Part shown: positions 4,868-8,085 of the stretch, piece after piece
Layout: the number at the start of each line of letters is the position of its first letter
Position numbering within the stretch: the first letter of the stretch is position 1
Assembly (NCBI GenBank): GCA_021815245.1
Contig: JAKAHF010000072.1
Span: 1-8,085 of the forward strand
Origin: Actinomycetes bacterium
GTDB taxonomy: Bacteria; Actinomycetota; Thermoleophilia; RBG-16-64-13
Length of the DNA stretch: 8,085 nucleotides
Reading direction: 5' to 3'
Notes under the pieces: model-generated
Database searches by the model: none
What the model saw: only the letters and a program-made list of their open reading frames with translations
Told to the model about the DNA's origin: nothing
Translations under genes and position numbers: made by a program

Positions 4868-7652
4868 TCTGTGTTACCGAGCGCTGGTAGGTCTGAAAGA
4901 CAAGCGTGGCCTGCAGGCGGCTCGAGACGCCAAGCTTGTGAAACACGTGGTTGGCGTGCGTCTTCACGGTCTTCTCAGAGATGAACAGCCGCGAAGCGAT
5001 GACCTTGTTGGACATGCCCAACGCGATCATCTCGAGGATCTCTCTCTCCCGCTCGGTCAGCGATGCTATTCCCGCGGCCGAAGTCTCGCCGGGAGACCCT
5101 TGCGTGAGCACAGCCGGCATGCGCACCGCCCCGCGCCGCCTGACTCCAAGAGGCACGTCGGTAGGGTACACCGGACCATCGGCCAGGTCGAGGAAGTACC
5201 CGCGCAGGGGCTCGGTAAGCACAGGTAGCACCTTGTCACGCAAGAACGTTCGCGCCCCGAAGCGATCGCAGAGCGCCAACACAGGCGCGGCGACTCTGGC
5301 CTCTTGGGCGAAGAAGTGCACATGGCTGTACTCGTCGGCGATACGCATCGCTTCGGTGAGACTCTTCGCAGCCTCTGACTCGCGACCCTCTCGAGCGTCC
5401 AGCCAACCGAGGTAGAACAACGAACGCGAGAGCGTGCCACTGAGGTTCCAGCGGCGAGCGTCACGCACGCTATGCTCCAGTCGCATCCTGGCCTCACCGT
5501 CTTCGCCAAGGTAGACGTAGTCGATCGCCTCCGCCGCGGCCGAGTGCACGCGCTCCAGCACCGCAAGCCGGTTGCCTTCGACCATCTCCGAGGCGACGCG
5601 GTGGTGCTCCAGCGCGCGGTGCGGGTTGGAACTCCTCCGGCAGAGGTCGCCGAGTAGATTCTCCGCCCAGTAGGCGATCTGGGGATCATCGGTTTCGAGG
5701 CCCACGAGCTGGGCCTGCTTGATCTTGAGCACCGCCGTGCGGTAGTCCCACCGGCCGAGTGCGACATCGGCCTGAGTGAGCAACGCCGAGGCTTCGAGGA
5801 ACTCATATCCCCGGCTCGCGATCACGCGCATACAGTCGGCGGCCACTTGCTCCGCGTGCTCGTAGTCGCCCATCTGACAGGCAGCCGTCGCCAGAGCACC
5901 AAGCATCGAGACTTTGTTCGGGGTCCGCGATGCATCGCCATCGGCGAGAGCCCGTTCGGCCCAACGCCGGGCCAGCCCGTACTGGCCCATGCACGTGAAC
6001 AGCCTGCTTCTCTGTGCGTAGACCCTCTGTGCAACAGCCTGGCGACTCTCCAGAGAGGCCAGGGCGAGAGCCCGCTCCAAGTCCTCAACGGCCTGGTCCC
6101 ATCGGCACAGGCTTATCAGCACGGTGCCTTCGGTCAGCAGCACCTCGACTCGTTCCTGCGACGATCCCGCCGCCGACCGGCAGCGTTGGATCACGTCGAG
6201 GCTCTCCTCCCACAGCCCTTGGTTGAACAGGCAGAAGGCCGTGCTCATGAGCACGGGCAACAGGCCCTGCTTGTCGCCGTTGGCGGTGAGATTGCGGGCG
6301 GCCTGCTCGTAGAGGTTGATGGCATACTCGTACTTCGCCTGCTGCTGGAACATGCGGGCCCGCATGACGAGAAGCCAGGGATGTGTCACTTCCGTCGACG
6401 TCGATCCGGCGACCATCGATTCGAGCCACTCCTCGCGGGCGAGATTCACCGTCGCGCTCAGGGACGACAGAGTGAGTTGGCGCAAAGGCCGGCCTGCCTG
6501 CTCGATGCGACCGGCTCGCAGATAGAGCGAGGCGGCATGATGGTACTCACCTTGGCGTTCGAGATGTGTGACCGTGCGGTCGAGCAGTCCCGAATCCTCG
6601 TTGACACGCGCCAGGCGTTCGGCATAGCCGCGCAGCAAGGGGTGGATCGTGTACGCACGCGGGCCTGTGCTGCTCACGAGGAAACCCTGTGACACGAAGT
6701 CGTCGAGAAGCGCCTCGGCTTCGCCCGGGGCGCCGGGAAAGAAGGTGTCGTCTCGGGGGAAGATGACCCGGGGGAGCATGGCCGCGGAAAGCATGGTCTC
6801 TGCCGCGACGTCGTCCATACCCGCGAAGATGTCGCGTTCCAGATAGGAACGCAGGTCGTCACCTTTGGCGATGATGCGAACGAGGTCTCGACGTCTCACC
6901 ACGGCGCCCCTGGCAAACAGGCGCCGACCAAGGAGCACCAGAGCAGCGGGCCAGCCCTGAGTGAGTCGCCAGAGGGCCCTGGCTTCGGACGAGGTCAGTT
7001 GCACCTCCCAGTTCTGCCACGCCCACGCGCCTACCTCGCTTGGGGTCAACCTCAGCTCACGTCCCTGGATGTGCACCACCCTGCCGCCCAAGGTCAACTT
7101 GGGAAACTTGAGAGGAAGAGGCCGTCGCGACGAAAGCACGATAGTCCACGCCGGGGGCAGACTCCTCACCAGGAGATCGAGAATGGTGACCACACCGTGC
7201 GAAGAGCCGGCCAGATGCAGGTCGTCGATGGCGATGACAGTCGTCTGACCCGCCAGGCCCGAGATGTGATCGATGAGTGCGGCTGTTCGGTCGAGTAGCC
7301 GCGCGTCGCTCTCGGTCAGAACGTCCCACCCGATGTCGGCGGGCTCGTTGAGACGTGGAGGGTTCATGCCGATGCCGACCATGAGGTACGTCAGGAACCT
7401 CATCGGATCGCCATCACCCTCATCGACCGCGACGTACACCGTATTGCCCGGGGACGAATTGAGCAGGTCGACGATCAGCGCCGTCTTGCCATAGCCTGGC
7501 CCGGCCACGAGAGTGACGACGCCTCCAGCTCGCACCGGGTCGAGGAGGCTCCGCAGGCGAGGACGGGGCTTTATGAACCCCATGTGGGGAAGGCTGAGCT
7601 TGGCGGCCAACGCCCTTACACGCTGCTCAGCTATGTCGCGGGATCCGGCCAC
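4830..7652 (-). CDS. Large ATP-binding LuxR-family regulator (LAL/MalT type)
   Basis: Signal-dependent transcription factor of the MalT/LAL class: a STAND-type NTPase, a helical-repeat sensor region and a DNA-binding HTH. Numbered from my preferred GTG start (940 residues): Walker A GPGYGKT (51-57), Walker B VIAIDDLH (139-146), arginine motif LSSRRPLPL (173-181), RELRLTPSEV as in other LALs, a TPR-like region over about 390-800, and a GerE/LuxR HTH (864-923: SLTEREREILEMIALGMSNK, ISEKTVKTHANHVFHKLGVSSR). The length fits the family. The frame is open to an ATG at 7754, but those 34 extra codons have lower third-position GC, no family similarity, a weak Shine-Dalgarno, and contain a promoter-like TTGACA-N16-TACGAT. 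The GTG at 7652 has GGGGGGAG 6 nt upstream; an ATG at 7658 is a further option. No maltose, transport or biosynthetic genes adjoin it, so inducer and targets are unknown. Confidence 0.93.
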   Translation of the reverse strand: MAGSRDIAEQRVRALAAKLSLPHMGFIKPRPRLRSLLDPVRAGGVVTLVAGPGYGKTALIVDLLNSSPGNTVYVAVDEGDGDPMRFLTYLMVGIGMNPPRLNEPADIGWDVLTESDARLLDRTAALIDHISGLAGQTTVIAIDDLHLAGSSHGVVTILDLLVRSLPPAWTIVLSSRRPLPLKFPKLTLGGRVVHIQGRELRLTPSEVGAWAWQNWEVQLTSSEARALWRLTQGWPAALVLLGRRLFARGAVVRRRDLVRIIAKGDDLRSYLERDIFAGMDDVAAETMLSAAMLPRVIFPRDDTFFPGAPGEAEALLDDFVSQGFLVSSTGPRAYTIHPLLRGYAERLARVNEDSGLLDRTVTHLERQGEYHHAASLYLRAGRIEQAGRPLRQLTLSSLSATVNLAREEWLESMVAGSTSTEVTHPWLLVMRARMFQQQAKYEYAINLYEQAARNLTANGDKQGLLPVLMSTAFCLFNQGLWEESLDVIQRCRSAAGSSQERVEVLLTEGTVLISLCRWDQAVEDLERALALASLESRQAVAQRVYAQRSRLFTCMGQYGLARRWAERALADGDASRTPNKVSMLGALATAACQMGDYEHAEQVAADCMRVIASRGYEFLEASALLTQADVALGRWDYRTAVLKIKQAQLVGLETDDPQIAYWAENLLGDLCRRSSNPHRALEHHRVASEMVEGNRLAVLERVHSAAAEAIDYVYLGEDGEARMRLEHSVRDARRWNLSGTLSRSLFYLGWLDAREGRESEAAKSLTEAMRIADEYSHVHFFAQEARVAAPVLALCDRFGARTFLRDKVLPVLTEPLRGYFLDLADGPVYPTDVPLGVRRRGAVRMPAVLTQGSPGETSAAGIASLTEREREILEMIALGMSNKVIASRLFISEKTVKTHANHVFHKLGVSSRLQATLVFQTYQRSVTQKPAVRRGRKQAV

Positions 7653-7716
7653 CGGCATCTCCCCCCGCTGATCCCGGTCACAGAACGCAGCCGTTTCGCA
7701 ATTCACGGCGGTAGTC

Positions 7717-7744
7717 ATCGTATCAACATGAACCAAGGTGTCAA
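7717..7744 (-). promoter_or_regulatory. Candidate promoter of the LuxR-family gene
   Basis: On the minus strand, TTGACA (7744-7739) is followed after 16 nt by TACGAT (7722-7717), with four of six -10 matches including TA...T. Transcription would begin near 7710, inside the longest possible LuxR frame and about 58 nt before the preferred GTG start. A chance occurrence is possible, but the perfect -35 in GC-rich DNA, and only 39 nt of space between the upstream hairpin and the ATG at 7754, favour it. Confidence 0.5.
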
Positions 7745-7793
7745 CGGTGCTCATTGTGCTTCTCGCCTATTTGGAGGGTGTGCCCGCGGCAGA

Positions 7794-7823
7794 GGATCCG
7801 GCGCCGCGCAGCGCGCCGGATCC
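7794..7823 (-). terminator. Strong GC hairpin downstream of the SSB-like gene; probable terminator
   Basis: GGATCCGGCGC and GCGCCGGATCC form a perfect 11-bp stem with an 8-nt loop, starting 17 nt past the stop codon of the SSB-like gene. No U-tract follows on the minus strand, so it would be an actinobacterial U-less terminator. It separates that gene from the LuxR gene and supports their independent transcription. Confidence 0.55.
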
Positions 7824-7840
7824 CGTAGTAGACATCAGTC

Positions 7841-8085
7841 CTAGAGGTACTCGAGACGTTTCGCGACGACGGAGACGGCTTTGCGCTCTTCGCCATCCTT
7901 CTCGTACACATCCTGGCGAAGACTGCCCTCGACCGCGATGCGGCGGCCTTTGCCGAGGCGGTCGCCGGCCGCCTCGGCGTAGGTTGTGAATAGATACCCA
8001 ATCAGCGGGATTCGCTGAGCGCGCAGATGAAGCGCGCTATCCTGGATGTGGTGCTCGAGCGGGTAGTGATTCGCCCGGTCGGGCA
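7841..8085 (-). CDS. SSB-like single-stranded DNA-binding protein, C-terminal 80 residues; 5' end off the right edge
   Basis: The minus strand encodes 80 residues ending in TAG (7843-7841). Single-stranded DNA-binding proteins coat ssDNA in replication and repair through an OB fold. The segment AEAAGDRLGKGRRIAVEGSL (36-55), then RQDVYEKDGEERKAVSVVAKRLEYL, aligns by eye with the second half of the SSB OB fold (typically AE...YLKKG..VYVEGRL......KDG..R....VVAD.V..L). The protein stops right after the fold: the Gly/Pro-rich linker and acidic DDIPF-type tip that recruit partner proteins in the main bacterial SSB are absent. The first half is less typical, as IPLIGYLFTTYAEAA stands where a Trp-containing strand and FGKLAE usually occur. 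It may be a secondary or short SSB, or a divergent OB-fold protein. The start and neighbours lie outside the window. Confidence 0.7.
   Translation of the reverse strand, partial: PDRANHYPLEHHIQDSALHLRAQRIPLIGYLFTTYAEAAGDRLGKGRRIAVEGSLRQDVYEKDGEERKAVSVVAKRLEYL

Noticed and set aside
5847..6692. 281-aa plus-strand open frame inside the LuxR-family gene
   Set aside because: It is a shadow of the TPR-like region; the minus frame is continuous and has family motifs at both ends.

Overview
The window is GC-rich, with dense genes, strong third-position GC bias and a few GTG starts. I infer an actinobacterium, probably outside the classical mycolate and Streptomyces groups (for example a Coriobacteriia-, OPB41- or Thermoleophilia-like lineage). 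The grounds are an MtrA/MtrB-like two-component pair followed by a GerMN lipoprotein with a Thr-rich stalk, a class II (B12-dependent) ribonucleotide reductase next to nrdR, and a large MalT-type LuxR regulator. This placement is from gene content and style, not from a search.

Layout. Positions 1-1108 (minus strand) hold nrdR followed, 73 nt downstream, by the 5' end of nrdJ, which runs off the left edge. Upstream of nrdR is a clear sigma70-type promoter (TTGACA-N17-TAGCAT) with two candidate NrdR boxes 31 bp apart, one in the spacer and one at the expected transcription start. This is the expected design of an autoregulated nrdR-nrdJ operon. The roughly 160-nt leader carries a small ORF of 41 codons with a good Shine-Dalgarno sequence; its stop overlaps the nrdR start codon (ATGA).

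Positions 1425-4788 (plus strand) hold an OmpR-family response regulator, a HAMP-containing sensor kinase starting 5 nt after it, and, after a 119-nt gap, a GerMN-Gmad2 lipoprotein. The order matches mtrA-mtrB-lpqB, a conserved actinobacterial envelope and division signalling module. The gap before the lipoprotein holds an 11-bp-period tandem repeat that could be a binding site for the response regulator.

Positions 4830-7652/7754 (minus strand) are one large LuxR-family ATP-binding regulator (LAL/MalT type: NTPase, TPR-like region, C-terminal HTH), convergent with the lipoprotein gene. The first 34 codons of its longest reading frame look non-coding and contain a promoter-like TTGACA-N16-TACGAT, so I prefer a later GTG start. 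Positions 7841-8085 (minus strand) are the 3' end of an SSB-like OB-fold gene without an acidic tail, followed by a strong GC hairpin.

I see no mobile element, CRISPR array, tRNA or rRNA, and no anomalous gene cluster. The most informative parts are regulatory: the NrdR operator/promoter with its coupled small ORF, the tandem repeat before the lipoprotein, and the LuxR start. I do not see an undescribed system.
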